From: VRUE01 sp040879985
GTDB lineage: Bacteria; Actinomycetota; Thermoleophilia; Solirubrobacterales; 70-9
Assembly: GCA_040879985.1 (NCBI GenBank)
Contig: JBBDJH010000007.1
Coordinates: 62,001-126,000, forward strand
Reading direction: 5' to 3'
DNA: 64,000 nucleotides
Shown here in pieces: positions 8,262 through 17,193 of this stretch. Below the pieces are notes generated by a model. It was not told the origin of the DNA and did no database searches. It worked only from the letters and a program-made list of their open reading frames with translations. A program made the position numbers and the translations under genes. Within the stretch, counting starts at the first letter, position 1. Every line of letters starts with the position of its first letter.

Positions 8262-9862
8262 GGCTGAGCGGGCGCGACGGGCACGCCGAGGATCTCTCCC
8301 ACCGCGGCTTCGCAAGCTGCGCGGCTGCGCACCGGGTCGGCGGTGCTGGTCGCCGCGTTGAAGAAGGCCAGTCTGCGATACGGGTAGGGCTCGGAACCGC
8401 TGGTCGAGCCGCCCGCGTCCGGGGCGACCACTCCGGCGGGCCCGCAGACCATTCCCTCCTGCCAGGGCTGGGCGGTGACGTCGGGCTGGTCGTAGGTCTC
8501 CCAGAGGGCCCCGCGGAAATCCCAGGCGTTGGCGAAGACCGAGATGTCGTCGGGCAGGATGTAGGTGGTGTGCCCGAAGCTGATCACCGCGGACCCGGCG
8601 GGCAGCCTGCCGTCGAGTGCAGTGTCGGTGGCGGCGACGATCTGCTGCTGCTGTTGCCAGGAATCGGCCCAGGGCTCCTGGTGGCGCAGCTCGCGAGCGG
8701 CGAGGTTCAGCCCGGTCACCGCGACCATCGCAGCCGCCAAGAGGAATCCCAGCCGCGGTCTGCGCAGCAGCGCGCCCAGCCCTGCCAGCGCGAGCACGAT
8801 CAGCGCGATCAGGAGCAGCACCGCGCCGAACGCCGCGAAGGCACCCGTGCGGTTGCCCATGCCGGATATCCGTGGCACGAAATACGGGTCGGCCGGCAGC
8901 AGCATGACCAGGCCGGCCAGGGTGAAGAGGGCCGCCAGGCCGGCGATCTTCGCCCACTCGGCGAGGCTTCGCCCGCTGTCGTCGCCACGCCCGATCGCAA
9001 TGCCGGCGCCGAGCATCCCGGCGAGCAGGACCAACAGCCCGATCGGGCCGGCGACCACGTCGGGCCAGGGGAACAGCCAGCGGAAAACCACCTCGGCCTG
9101 GTCCGCGGTCTGCACGGCTCGATCCCAGAGGGCCCCCGGGGCGAGGTCCGCTTCGCGGTTCTCGGCCCCGCGTGAGACGAGGACCGCGAGGGCGAGGCCG
9201 ATCGCCGCGAGGTCGGGCAGGATGCGGCGGGAAGCCGGGCGCCACCCGGCGTGCACGGCGTAGAGCAGCGGGGCGAGGGCGACCAGGCCGGCGACGAGCT
9301 CGTAGGTGAGCACGGCGGCGAAGTAGAGGACCCCCGCGCCGAGGTGCCAGACCACGGCGCGGCGACCGCGGACGTTGGAGACGCCGTGCAATGCGACGAG
9401 GACGCCGAGCAGGTAGAGCATCCCCGACACCTGGATCGGGAAGGCGGCCATCCAGAGCCGGGTCGAGTCGATGATCGGGAGGACGACGAAGATCGCCGCG
9501 GCGGCCCCGGCGACCGTTGCCCGCAGGCCGAGAACGCGCAGCATGAGGTAGAAGAGCCATGCTTGGGCCGCGGCGAGGATCGCGCCGATGACGAGATATC
9601 CGGCCTGGCCCTCGCCGGCGATCGCGTGGAACAGGCTGAGCGAGACGGCAAGGCCGGGGCGATGGGTGCGCTCGCTCATCGCGCCGATGGCGTCGAAGAG
9701 GCCGCCGGCTTCGCTCATCGCCGCGACGTGAATCCAGTCGTCGGAGTACCAACCGCCGCGCACGATGTGCGGCATGTAGATCGCCAGCGCCAGGGCCAGG
9801 AGGAGCGCCGCCGAGAGCAGGATCTCGCGCCCGGCGGGCCGTGTTGAGGAGAGTGGATTCAT
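8258..9862 (-). CDS. Polytopic membrane protein, GT-C glycosyltransferase-like
   Basis: 534 residues with about ten or more hydrophobic membrane segments. The first segment is followed by an extracytoplasmic loop carrying GGWYSDDW, which resembles the acidic DD motif in the first loop of GT-C enzymes that use polyprenyl-phosphate sugars. A soluble C-terminal region of about 120 residues follows the last helices. It is coupled by ATGA overlaps to the GT2 gene downstream and the GT-C-like gene upstream. The GT-C assignment rests on topology and the DD motif only; a plain multi-spanning polymerase-like protein is possible. Confidence 0.65.
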   Translation of the reverse strand: MNPLSSTRPAGREILLSAALLLALALAIYMPHIVRGGWYSDDWIHVAAMSEAGGLFDAIGAMSERTHRPGLAVSLSLFHAIAGEGQAGYLVIGAILAAAQAWLFYLMLRVLGLRATVAGAAAAIFVVLPIIDSTRLWMAAFPIQVSGMLYLLGVLVALHGVSNVRGRRAVVWHLGAGVLYFAAVLTYELVAGLVALAPLLYAVHAGWRPASRRILPDLAAIGLALAVLVSRGAENREADLAPGALWDRAVQTADQAEVVFRWLFPWPDVVAGPIGLLVLLAGMLGAGIAIGRGDDSGRSLAEWAKIAGLAALFTLAGLVMLLPADPYFVPRISGMGNRTGAFAAFGAVLLLIALIVLALAGLGALLRRPRLGFLLAAAMVAVTGLNLAARELRHQEPWADSWQQQQQIVAATDTALDGRLPAGSAVISFGHTTYILPDDISVFANAWDFRGALWETYDQPDVTAQPWQEGMVCGPAGVVAPDAGGSTSGSEPYPYRRLAFFNAATSTADPVRSRAACEAAVGEILGVPVAPAQP

Positions 9863-11103
9863 ACGGGGAGTCTGCGTGAGTTGCGCGATTCCCAGAACTG
9901 GGCCATGACGACAGCGGTGCCCAGGACGAGAAACGGCAGGACGATGAGGGCATAGCGCGGCAACGCGACGTAGAGCAGGTGAAGCGCGAACAGCGAGGCG
10001 AAGATTCCCAGGCCTATCGCTCCCACCGGTGTTCTCCGCAACCTCACCAGACCCACCAGGCCTGCGAAGAGCAGGATCAGGTGCAAGGCCATCAGAAGCG
10101 GATAGGGGACGATCGATTCCTCCGCATACCCCGTCCGGGGCGTCTCTGGCCAGAACCAGAGCTGGAAGATCGCCACCCCTCTGGTGCGCATGAACTCTTT
10201 CGTCTGGAGGTCCACGTTAGTCCGGAGTTCCTGCCAGGGGTCGCCGGCCATTGCCAGCTCGGGCGTGAATCCATCCGGACGTTGCTCGGAGAAGAATCGG
10301 TAGGACCGTTCGAAGGAGGCGAACTTTCCAATGTCATCGTCATAGGGAAGGTGCACCCCCAGCGGAAGCGGAAACGGGTTGTGGCCAAGTGGCTCCGGGT
10401 CGCCGCCGTAGGAGACGTTGCGGATTACCCAAGGACCGAAGAGCACGAGGAAGGGCAAGGCGCTCAGCAGGGCGGTGATCGCGACTCCGCGTATGCCGAC
10501 TCTGCGCCACGAGAGGTAGGCGAGCACGAGCAGGACGATCGCGACCGGCGGCAAGCTGTTGGGCCGCACGATCACTCCCACGGCGCACAGCGTCGCGGCG
10601 GCCAGCACCCATCGCTTCCAGTTCCTGTCGTCAAGCTCGCTGAGCACAACGGCGAGCGTGGCCAGGATGATTGTCGCGATGGCGATCGCCTCGGTTCTGG
10701 CGATCGACGAGAATGCCCAGAGCGGGATGTACAGGACGATGAGCAGGGCGCAGATGCGGGCCGCACGCCGGCCGGCCGTGAGCTCGGCGATGGCGATCAG
10801 CGCAAGCAGTCCCGTGGTGAGGATCACGGTCTGGGCGACCTTGATGCCGGCATCTTCCAAGCCCGTTTCATAGAACGCAGACAGAAAAAGCGGATACCCA
10901 GGGGTCCGCATCGTGTCCGCGATGTGGTTGTACTGCCAGTAGTTGGCGAAGTCTTTCCCGTACTCCACATATCCGTCCGCGTCGAAGACCGGGTCGGCGA
11001 AGAATGCATAGAGCAGTTGCGCGACAACCAGCACACCTGCGGCGGCCAGCACCCAGCGGTCCGTAAGCACGCCTTTGACGGGGGGAGGGATCACGCCCGG
11101 CAT
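9859..11103 (-). CDS. GT-C / family 39-like membrane glycosyltransferase
   Basis: 414 residues with a hydrophobic N-terminal helix, then an outside loop with DPVFDADGYVEYG and TPGYPLFL, the acidic-loop and PGYP features of ArnT/PMT-like enzymes that transfer sugars from polyprenyl phosphate on the outer face of the membrane. Eight or more further hydrophobic stretches follow. The start is taken at ATG 11103; a much longer in-frame extension runs antisense through the next gene and is rejected. It is first in the leftward operon 11103-7392 and divergent from the polyprenyl-phosphate glycosyltransferase at 11113, a likely donor source. Confidence 0.78.
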   Translation of the reverse strand: MPGVIPPPVKGVLTDRWVLAAAGVLVVAQLLYAFFADPVFDADGYVEYGKDFANYWQYNHIADTMRTPGYPLFLSAFYETGLEDAGIKVAQTVILTTGLLALIAIAELTAGRRAARICALLIVLYIPLWAFSSIARTEAIAIATIILATLAVVLSELDDRNWKRWVLAAATLCAVGVIVRPNSLPPVAIVLLVLAYLSWRRVGIRGVAITALLSALPFLVLFGPWVIRNVSYGGDPEPLGHNPFPLPLGVHLPYDDDIGKFASFERSYRFFSEQRPDGFTPELAMAGDPWQELRTNVDLQTKEFMRTRGVAIFQLWFWPETPRTGYAEESIVPYPLLMALHLILLFAGLVGLVRLRRTPVGAIGLGIFASLFALHLLYVALPRYALIVLPFLVLGTAVVMAQFWESRNSRRLPV

Positions 11104-11112
11104 CCTGCCTGA

Positions 11113-11910
11113 TTGCTGGGTTGGGATGTCGAAGAGCCTCGATCGGGCGGCCTGGGATACTCCCGCGCCATTGCCGCGATAGCCGTAGTCATTCCCTGCT
11201 TCAACGAGGCGGAACGCCTGGACCTTCAGGCTTTCTCTGCCGCGATCGAGGAGCGTGTCGATTGGACCTTCGTCTTCGTCGACGACGGCTCGACCGACGC
11301 GACGGCGGAGATCCTCGATGGCCTTCGCGCTCCCCACCCCGATCGGGTCGAGGTTCTGCGACTCGCCGAGAACGCTGGCAAGGGTGAGGCGGTGCGCCGC
11401 GGCATGCTCGCGGCGATGAATCGCGGCGCCGAGGTCGTCGCCTACGCGGACGCCGATCTGTCGGCGCCGCTCGACGAGCTCGGGCGGCTCATCGCATTGC
11501 TGGTCGACGAGGAGGGCCTCGCCGCCGTGCTCGGCTCCCGCTTCCGCCGCCTCGGCGCCGACATAAGGCGCAGCGAGTTGAGGCACGTGGCGGGCCGGGT
11601 CTACGCGACGCTTGCGTCGGCGGCTCTCGGGGTCGGCATATACGACACGCAGTGCGGTGCGAAGGCGTTTCGATCAACCTCGCGCCTTCGCGACGCGCTG
11701 GCCGAGCCGTTCAGGGAGCGCTGGGCGTTCGACGTCGAGCTGCTCTCCCGGTTGACCCGTGGCCGCAACCCGGCGCCCTGGTCGTCGATCGTCGAGGAGC
11801 CGCTGCTCCAGTGGCACGCAAAGCCAGGCTCGAAGCTCAAGTCGGGGCAGGCGGTGCGGGCGGCGGCGGAGCTGCTGCGAATCGGCCACCGCCACCGCCG
11901 CGAGACCTGA
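11113..11910 (+). CDS. Polyprenyl-phosphate glycosyltransferase (dolichyl-phosphate glucosyltransferase-like, GT2)
   Basis: 265 residues. The GT2 core begins VVIPCFNEAERL (about residue 26), then VDDGSTDAT, ENAGKGEAVRRGM and YADADLSAPLDEL (DXD, about 118). The GSRF and DTQCGAKAFR motifs mark the Alg5/DPM-like branch that loads a sugar onto polyprenyl phosphate. There is no C-terminal membrane domain. The start is uncertain: TTG at 11113 is the first in-frame candidate, ten bases from the divergent gene. The product would feed the two adjacent GT-C-like proteins; that partnership is inferred. Confidence 0.85.
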   Translation: MLGWDVEEPRSGGLGYSRAIAAIAVVIPCFNEAERLDLQAFSAAIEERVDWTFVFVDDGSTDATAEILDGLRAPHPDRVEVLRLAENAGKGEAVRRGMLAAMNRGAEVVAYADADLSAPLDELGRLIALLVDEEGLAAVLGSRFRRLGADIRRSELRHVAGRVYATLASAALGVGIYDTQCGAKAFRSTSRLRDALAEPFRERWAFDVELLSRLTRGRNPAPWSSIVEEPLLQWHAKPGSKLKSGQAVRAAAELLRIGHRHRRET

Positions 11911-12040
11911 GGACAGTCGCCTCCAGACGCGGCCTGCCGGGAGCAGCACCTACGTCGCGATCTTCAGGTCCCGCCCGCTGGTCCGAGATGGCAAGCGCGA
12001 AGCGCTGAGCTGGCGACGGCGGGCGAAGTAGCCACTGGCG

Positions 12041-13162
12041 TCACTGAGCTTGCGCCGCAGCGAGGCGCTCCTCGTTGATTGCGACGCACTCCTCGATCGC
12101 GGCGGTCAGGTCTGGCGCCGCCCCGCGTTCACGCGCGAAAGCGAGGTTCTCGCGCCAGAGCACGAGCAGGTCGTCGTCGGAGAAGCGCAGCGCGCGGATG
12201 CGGTCGAGCTCCAGCGGAGGCTCGAAGGTGGGGCAGCGATCGAGCTCACCGGCGATCTCGAGAGCGGCCATCGTGCGCACGCACTTCTCGCAACGGCCGC
12301 AGTTGTAGCTGGCCGGGTCGGCCCAGCAGACTCGCAGGATGCGCAGGACGTCCTCGTCGGCGGCGATCTGCGCCACCTTCGCCGCCCGCGTCAGGTGGGC
12401 GCCGTGGTGCTCGACGCGGCACTCCTCGGTGCTCCACAGATAGTCGTGCAGGGGGTGCGAGCCGCGGTCGAAGAGCGTGCCGTAGGTCATCCCCGCGCCG
12501 ATCACAACCCGTGCGCAGAGCGGCGCCATCAGCAGCGCGGCCGAGACCAACCCGGGCCCGTGCCCGATCTCCCACGGGACGGCCGGGTCCAGCACAGCGC
12601 GCAGGTTGGTGCGAATGATGTGCCTGCGCAGGCCGAGGCGCTCGGCCGTGGCGGCGACGATCTTCTCCACCGGGGCGCTGGCGTCCATGCGGTCGACGGC
12701 GATGTCGAAGCCGTGCACGTAGATCAGGTCGGTGACGTCGGGGTTGTCGAGCAGCGCCGACCAGGAGTCGACCCCGGCGCTGAAGAAGACCCCGGCGCGC
12801 GCTGCGTCCGCCTCTTCGCGGGCGACGTCGCGAGGCGGGGGTCCCGGCGGGGTGTGCAGCCCGACCGGCCGCAAGACCCGATCGGTGGCGACTGAGGCGG
12901 CGGTCAGGGTGCGCAGCACGGCCTGGATGTCGGGCAGCGTGCGGCACAGCTGCCGGCTCAGCGGCACCGGCAGCGAGAGGTCATCGCATTCCGCCATCGC
13001 GATCAGCAGCGTTGCCGCCAAAGCGGGCTCGGCACGCGGAGCCGCGGGCGCCGGCACATCGCCCCAGAAGCGGACCCGGCGCTCGCGGCCCGGCTCGGCG
13101 AGCAGGAAGCTGTACTCGCCCTCGCGGTGCACGAGCTCCCGTATCTCGGTCTGCGCGGCCAA
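12041..13162 (-). CDS. PP-loop ATPase, QueC/asparagine-synthase-like
   Basis: 373 residues if the TTG at 13162 is used; a GTG at 13132 with a better Shine-Dalgarno (CGGGAG) is an alternative. An adenylate-forming PP-loop motif FFSAGVDSWSALL is at about residues 124-136. A cysteine cluster NCGRCEKCVRTM near residue 290 resembles the zinc site of QueC. The N-terminal 120 residues are not recognised. It lies 11 bases downstream of the phosphoglycosyltransferase gene and is probably co-transcribed, so it may make an amide or modify a nucleotide-linked precursor of the glycan. The function is not known, and 7-deazaguanine synthesis seems unlikely because no other queuosine genes are near. Confidence 0.7.
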   Translation of the reverse strand: MAAQTEIRELVHREGEYSFLLAEPGRERRVRFWGDVPAPAAPRAEPALAATLLIAMAECDDLSLPVPLSRQLCRTLPDIQAVLRTLTAASVATDRVLRPVGLHTPPGPPPRDVAREEADAARAGVFFSAGVDSWSALLDNPDVTDLIYVHGFDIAVDRMDASAPVEKIVAATAERLGLRRHIIRTNLRAVLDPAVPWEIGHGPGLVSAALLMAPLCARVVIGAGMTYGTLFDRGSHPLHDYLWSTEECRVEHHGAHLTRAAKVAQIAADEDVLRILRVCWADPASYNCGRCEKCVRTMAALEIAGELDRCPTFEPPLELDRIRALRFSDDDLLVLWRENLAFARERGAAPDLTAAIEECVAINEERLAAAQAQ

Positions 13163-13173
13163 GTTGGAGGGAC

Positions 13174-14697
13174 TCAGTAAGCGCCGTCGCCGCGGATGAT
13201 CGCGCTCGGGGTGCGCAGCAGGATCGCCAGGTCGCCGGCGACGGAGATGTTGTCGAGGTAGTCGCGCTCGATCGCGAGGCGCTCCTCGAAGGTGAGGTCG
13301 GCGCGCCCGTACACCTGCATCGGGCCGGTCAGGCCCGGCTTGACGCCGAGCCGGGTCCGCTGGCGCTCGTCGTAGAGGGCGACGACGGCCTCCTCCTCGG
13401 GCCGCGGCCCGACCAGCGACATGTCGCCGCGCAGGACGTTGATCAGCTGTGGCAGCTCGTCGAGGCTGGCGCGGCGCAGGAAGCGGCCCGCCCGGGTCAC
13501 GCGCGGGTCGTCGCGGATCTTGAAGGCGGGCTCGTCGAGCTTCTCGAGGTCGACCAGCTCGCCGAGCCGCTCGTCGGCGCCCGGCACCATCGTGCGGAAC
13601 TTCAGCACCGTGAACGGCACACCGTCCCGGCCGGCCCGTCGCTGGCGGAAGAAGACCGGGCGGCCGGAGTCGAGCAGGATCAGCGCCGCGACGGCGAGCA
13701 GCAGCGGCGTGAACAGGGCCAGCAGGGCGCCCGAGACGACCAGGTCGACGCTGCGCTTCATCGCCAGGGTCGACTGCGGCGGGTCGGAGAAGCGGAAGTC
13801 GAGGACCGGCAGCTCGGCCAGGCGGTTGAGCTCGATCCCCGGCCCGAGCAGGCCGAAGTGCTGGGGAAGGAAGGTCAGCCCCAGGCCTGCGACCTTGCAC
13901 TCCTCGATCAGCTCCTCGGCGGCCGGCTCGCTCATCTCGCGCTCGGCGACGATCACCCGCTCGACCGCCATTTCGCTCGCCACCCACTCGATGTCGGCGG
14001 TCGATCCCAGCCGCGGCAGGCCGCCGGTGTCGACCGCCGGCTCGTCGTCGGAGCTCAGCGAGAGGTAGCCGACGAGGTGCAGGCGGGCCTCCGGGTGGGT
14101 CGCGATGCGGCGGGCGATCACACCGACCGCGGTGGCCGGGCCGACGACGATCCCGACCGCCGCGCCGGTCAGCCGGTGCCAGAGGAAGCGCAGCGCCCCG
14201 CGCGCGACGAAGCTGCCGACCAGGACCCCGGCGCCGACCGCGATCGCGCTGGCCGCGGGCAGCGGCCCGGCCGGGCTGAGCGCGAGCAGCCCGTCCAGCG
14301 CCAGCGTGCCGAGCGCCGCGGCCGAGATCAGGCTCGAGAGCTCGTCGAGGGTGCTGTGGCGGATGCGGCGGTGGTCGTTGTCGTAGAGGCCGTGCAGCTT
14401 CAGCACGACCAGCCAGACCGGGCTGAACAGGATCGCCCAGAACAGCGTGCCGACGTCGGTCTGGCGGCTGGCGGCGGTGACCACGCAGAGGGTCACGATC
14501 AGGGCGACCCAGTCGCCGCTGGCGAGGATCCGGCGCAGCAGCGCCCCCTGCCGCCGGGCCCCGGCCGGGCCGGTCAGCCCGAGGCGGCGCGCCACGCCGC
14601 TGCGCCCGGCCCGCGGCGGCGGGCTCGGCGAGGGAGGCCCGGAGGCCTCTGGGGCGGCTGTCTTCTGCGCCTGTCGGGTCATCTTGCGCCTACCCAC
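13174..14697 (-). CDS. Polyprenyl glycosylphosphotransferase (WcaJ/WbaP-type)
   Basis: Membrane enzyme that moves a sugar-1-phosphate from a nucleotide sugar to polyprenyl phosphate and starts a glycan repeat unit. It has 507 residues: an N-terminal block of four hydrophobic helices, a middle nucleotide-binding-like domain (about 150-290), a re-entrant helix starting KRSVDLVVSGALLALF, and the catalytic domain with FRQRRAGRDG, KFRTM, LDELPQLINVLRGDMSLVGPRP and a C-terminal DYLDNIS. GTG at 14697 overlaps the stop of the ligase gene upstream; ATG at 14682 is an alternative. Confidence 0.92.
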   Translation of the reverse strand: MGRRKMTRQAQKTAAPEASGPPSPSPPPRAGRSGVARRLGLTGPAGARRQGALLRRILASGDWVALIVTLCVVTAASRQTDVGTLFWAILFSPVWLVVLKLHGLYDNDHRRIRHSTLDELSSLISAAALGTLALDGLLALSPAGPLPAASAIAVGAGVLVGSFVARGALRFLWHRLTGAAVGIVVGPATAVGVIARRIATHPEARLHLVGYLSLSSDDEPAVDTGGLPRLGSTADIEWVASEMAVERVIVAEREMSEPAAEELIEECKVAGLGLTFLPQHFGLLGPGIELNRLAELPVLDFRFSDPPQSTLAMKRSVDLVVSGALLALFTPLLLAVAALILLDSGRPVFFRQRRAGRDGVPFTVLKFRTMVPGADERLGELVDLEKLDEPAFKIRDDPRVTRAGRFLRRASLDELPQLINVLRGDMSLVGPRPEEEAVVALYDERQRTRLGVKPGLTGPMQVYGRADLTFEERLAIERDYLDNISVAGDLAILLRTPSAIIRGDGAY

Positions 14698-16692
14698 AGC
14701 TCGGCTTCCCGTCGAGACAGTCCTCTAACGGGTTGAGGCGGCGAGCCATGTTCAGATCGGACTCGGCCGCGGCCACGTTGCCCGCTGCAGCTTCGACTTT
14801 AGAGCGTAAGTAGTAGTACTGCCAGTTGCGGTCCTCGCGGTCGATCGCTTGCGTGAGCCGCTGCGCGGCGGTCGGGTAGTCGCCCTGCAGCTCGGCGAGC
14901 AGGCCGAGCTGCACNNNNNNNNNNGGCGCCCCACGTAGGGGGACGCCGCCCAGGGCTCGATCGAGCGTGCGGTCTCGGCGTGCTGCACGGCGGCGGCGAT
15001 CTCCCCGGCGGCGGTGGCGTCGCGGCTGGCGCCGACCTCGCGTTCGACCAGCAGCGGGCCGATCAGCGCCACCGCCGAGAGCCAGGCCAGGGCCAGCCCG
15101 GCGACGGTCAGCCGGAAGCGCCCGCCGTCGTCGACCGTCGTCCCGCCGCCGCTCGCGCCGCGCGCCAGCTGGCGGCAGCGGGCGGCGACCGCCACGCCGG
15201 CGGCGAGGAAGAAGACGGCGCCGAGCACGGCGATCTCCCAGAACCAGTCGAGCCCGGCGCCGACCGCAAACGCCAGCATCGCCGCCAGCAGCGCCGCGTG
15301 CAGGTCGCGTTGCCGCCCCGCCGCGCCCCGCCAGGCCGCAAAGCCGGCCCAGAGCAGGGTCCCGACCATCGCCAGGACCAGCAGGCCCCCGACCAGCCCG
15401 AGCTCGGCGAACGCCTCGAGGTAGAGCGAGTGCGCGTCGTGGACCGGCTGTTCGAGCGAGCGGTAGCGCTCCCAGGCGAACTGGTAGGTGCCGGCGCCGG
15501 ACCCGTACAGCGGCTCGTCGCCGAAGGACTCGATCGCGACGCTGAAGAAGTCGTGGCGCCCGGCGCCGGAGAGATTGCTGAAATGCTGCGCCGGGTCGCT
15601 GGGGAACTGGATGTCCGGGCTCGAGAACTCGCTCCAGGCGCGGCCGCCGAGGGCGACCGCCGCGCCGATCGCGAGCACGGCCCCGGCCAGCGCCAGCCCG
15701 CGCAGCAGCCGCCGGTCGCGGGACAGCTGCAAGGCACGCTCCGTGCGGGCCCCGGGCTGCTTCTGGAGCCGTCGCAGCGCCGCGAAGAGCAGCAGGGCGA
15801 GCCCGATCCCGGCGAGCAGGATCAGCAGCACCGTCACCCCCTGGTCGACGGTCGCCTGCACGGGAGTGTTGTCGGTCAGCTCCGGCCGGCTCTGCGCGGC
15901 GAGGATCGCCGGCAGCACCGCGATCGCCCCGATCGCCAGCGCGCCGAGGTGCCAGAGCCGCTCGGCGGAGAGGGCGAGCAGGCAGCCCGTGCAGACGACC
16001 AGCGCCAGCACGCCGCCGCGCGAGAAGGTGAAGTAGAGGGCGAGCAGCACCGCCGGCAGGGCGGCGATCGAGGCCCAGCGCAGCCAGGTCCAGACCGAGT
16101 TGCGCGCCAGCCAGAGCAGCAGCCCGGCGGCGATCCCGAACATCGCCCCGTCGGCGTTCCAGTAGCCGAGCGGATAGCGCAGCCGCGCGCCGCTCTCGAA
16201 CGAGTTTGCGAACTGCAGCACGTCGGGTAGAAGGCGGCTCGCGAGCGCCAGCAGGGCGACGGCCGTAACCGCAATAGTCAGGCCTTCAGCGAAACGTTGG
16301 GCCCGTTCGTCTGTTTGGGCGATCAGGAATGCGGCAAGGAACATGCCGAGGTAGACGAGTACGCGATCGGCCTCGATCGTGCTGAGCTCGGCCGACCCCG
16401 ACCAAAAGGACGAGAATGCGGAGAGCAGCGCCAGAGCGAGTATCAGCCCGGCAGACCGGTGCAGCGGCCGGCCCTGGCTCGGCCCGGACGCGACGCCCAG
16501 CACCAGCAGGGCGACGACAACCAGCCAGACCGCCAGCCCGGCTACGTGCCGCTCGCTCAACTCGTATCCCCCGCCGGCGAGGGCCAGACCGCCGATCAGG
16601 ACGACTGGCGCGAGTAGCGCCGCCGATTCCTCTAACCTTGCGCGCCATGTTCGGGAAGCGCCGTCCAAACCAGCCGCGGGCTCGCCTCGCAT
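14690..16692 (-). CDS. O-antigen ligase/polymerase (Wzy/WaaL-like) with C-terminal TPR region; contains an assembly gap
   Basis: Polytopic protein with about ten or more membrane helices and a large outer loop carrying GSGAGTYQFAWERYRS and HDAHSLYLEAFAELGL, the Wzy_C/O-antigen ligase signature. A TPR-like tail follows, split by ten Ns (14915-14924). Removing 20 bases around the gap restores one frame of 661 codons and makes PYVQLGLLAELQG, which aligns residue for residue with the paralogue at 61590-63587. The start is ambiguous: ATG 16692, GTG 16704 or ATG 16728. All of these overlap the divergent small gene that starts at 16647. It polymerises or ligates lipid-linked glycan outside the membrane. 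Confidence 0.85.
14915..14924. other. Assembly gap (10 N) inside the ligase gene
   Basis: Ten Ns with a GTG on both sides on the coding (minus) strand. The repeated bases suggest failed merging of overlapping contig ends, not missing sequence. Confidence 0.85.
16633..16638 (+). promoter_or_regulatory. TANNNT -10 box (TAACCT) before the Gly/Ser-rich protein
   Basis: TAACCT lies 8 bases before the ATG at 16647 and no Shine-Dalgarno is present, so leaderless initiation is likely. It supports ATG 16647 over the internal GTG at 16699. Confidence 0.4.
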
Positions 16693-17189
16693 CCCCCGTG
16701 CCACTTTCAGTGTTCGCGCTGTTGGCATTTCTCTGCTTTCCGTCCTTCGCTCTGGCCGAGGACTCGGGCGTCATTCAGTATCGCGACGCTCCGCCCACGG
16801 CCACCGGCAGCAACGACCCCGGAAACGCGGGCGGGTCCAGTTCCGAAACCAATGGTGGGGGGAAGTCTTCCACGCCGCCCGGCAGTTCCGGCGGCTCCGG
16901 CAGCGGATCGTCCTCTGACGGCTCGGGCGGCGGCGCCGCGGCCGGCAAGGACGGCGGCGGCCAGGGCGCGGGCTCGCCGGGCAACGCCGGTGTCGGCGCG
17001 GGAGAGGCTCTTCCCGGCGACGCCGCGGCAACGCCGGTCTCGCAGGACAGCGGCAGCTCCCCGCTGGTCCCGATCCTGATCGCGCTGGCGGCGCTCGCCG
17101 CGATCTCGGTCGGCGTCGTGGCGATGAGGCGGCGGCGCCAGCAGGGCCCCGGCGGCGAGAGTTCCCACGTCTCGCCCGAGGCGGGCTGA
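16647..17189 (+). CDS. Small secreted Gly/Ser-rich protein with C-terminal membrane anchor
   Basis: 180 residues in three parts. The first is a signal peptide with a basic start (FGKRRPNQPRAR) and a hydrophobic core ending FALA. The second is a low-complexity Gly/Ser/Pro region (about 55-135). The third is a C-terminal hydrophobic helix (PLVPILIALAALAAISVGVV) followed by MRRRRQQ, a stop-transfer tail. The tail resembles cell-surface sorting signals but there is no LPXTG. A short SGVIQY element follows the signal peptide; a similar SGAVYELP is in the paralogue at 61140. It overlaps the divergent ligase start and is followed after 4 bases by a secreted glycosidase. Function unknown; a wall-spanning anchor or partner for the ligase is proposed. 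Confidence 0.8.
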   Translation: MFGKRRPNQPRARLASPVPLSVFALLAFLCFPSFALAEDSGVIQYRDAPPTATGSNDPGNAGGSSSETNGGGKSSTPPGSSGGSGSGSSSDGSGGGAAAGKDGGGQGAGSPGNAGVGAGEALPGDAAATPVSQDSGSSPLVPILIALAALAAISVGVVAMRRRRQQGPGGESSHVSPEAG

Positions 17190-17193
17190 GCCG

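Noticed and set aside
7392..9953. 853-codon minus-strand frame implying a GT2 with a huge N-terminal extension
   Set aside because: The extension overlaps the membrane protein gene in a different frame; the ATGA overlap at 8258-8261 marks the true start.
13012..14736. 574-codon plus-strand frame opposite the phosphoglycosyltransferase
   Set aside because: Shadow of a clear minus-strand enzyme; composition is Arg/Ala/Gly/Gln repeats with no fold signature.
16699..17189. Shorter start (GTG 16699) for the Gly/Ser-rich protein
   Set aside because: It would remove the basic n-region of the signal peptide, and no ribosome site or -10 box precedes it.
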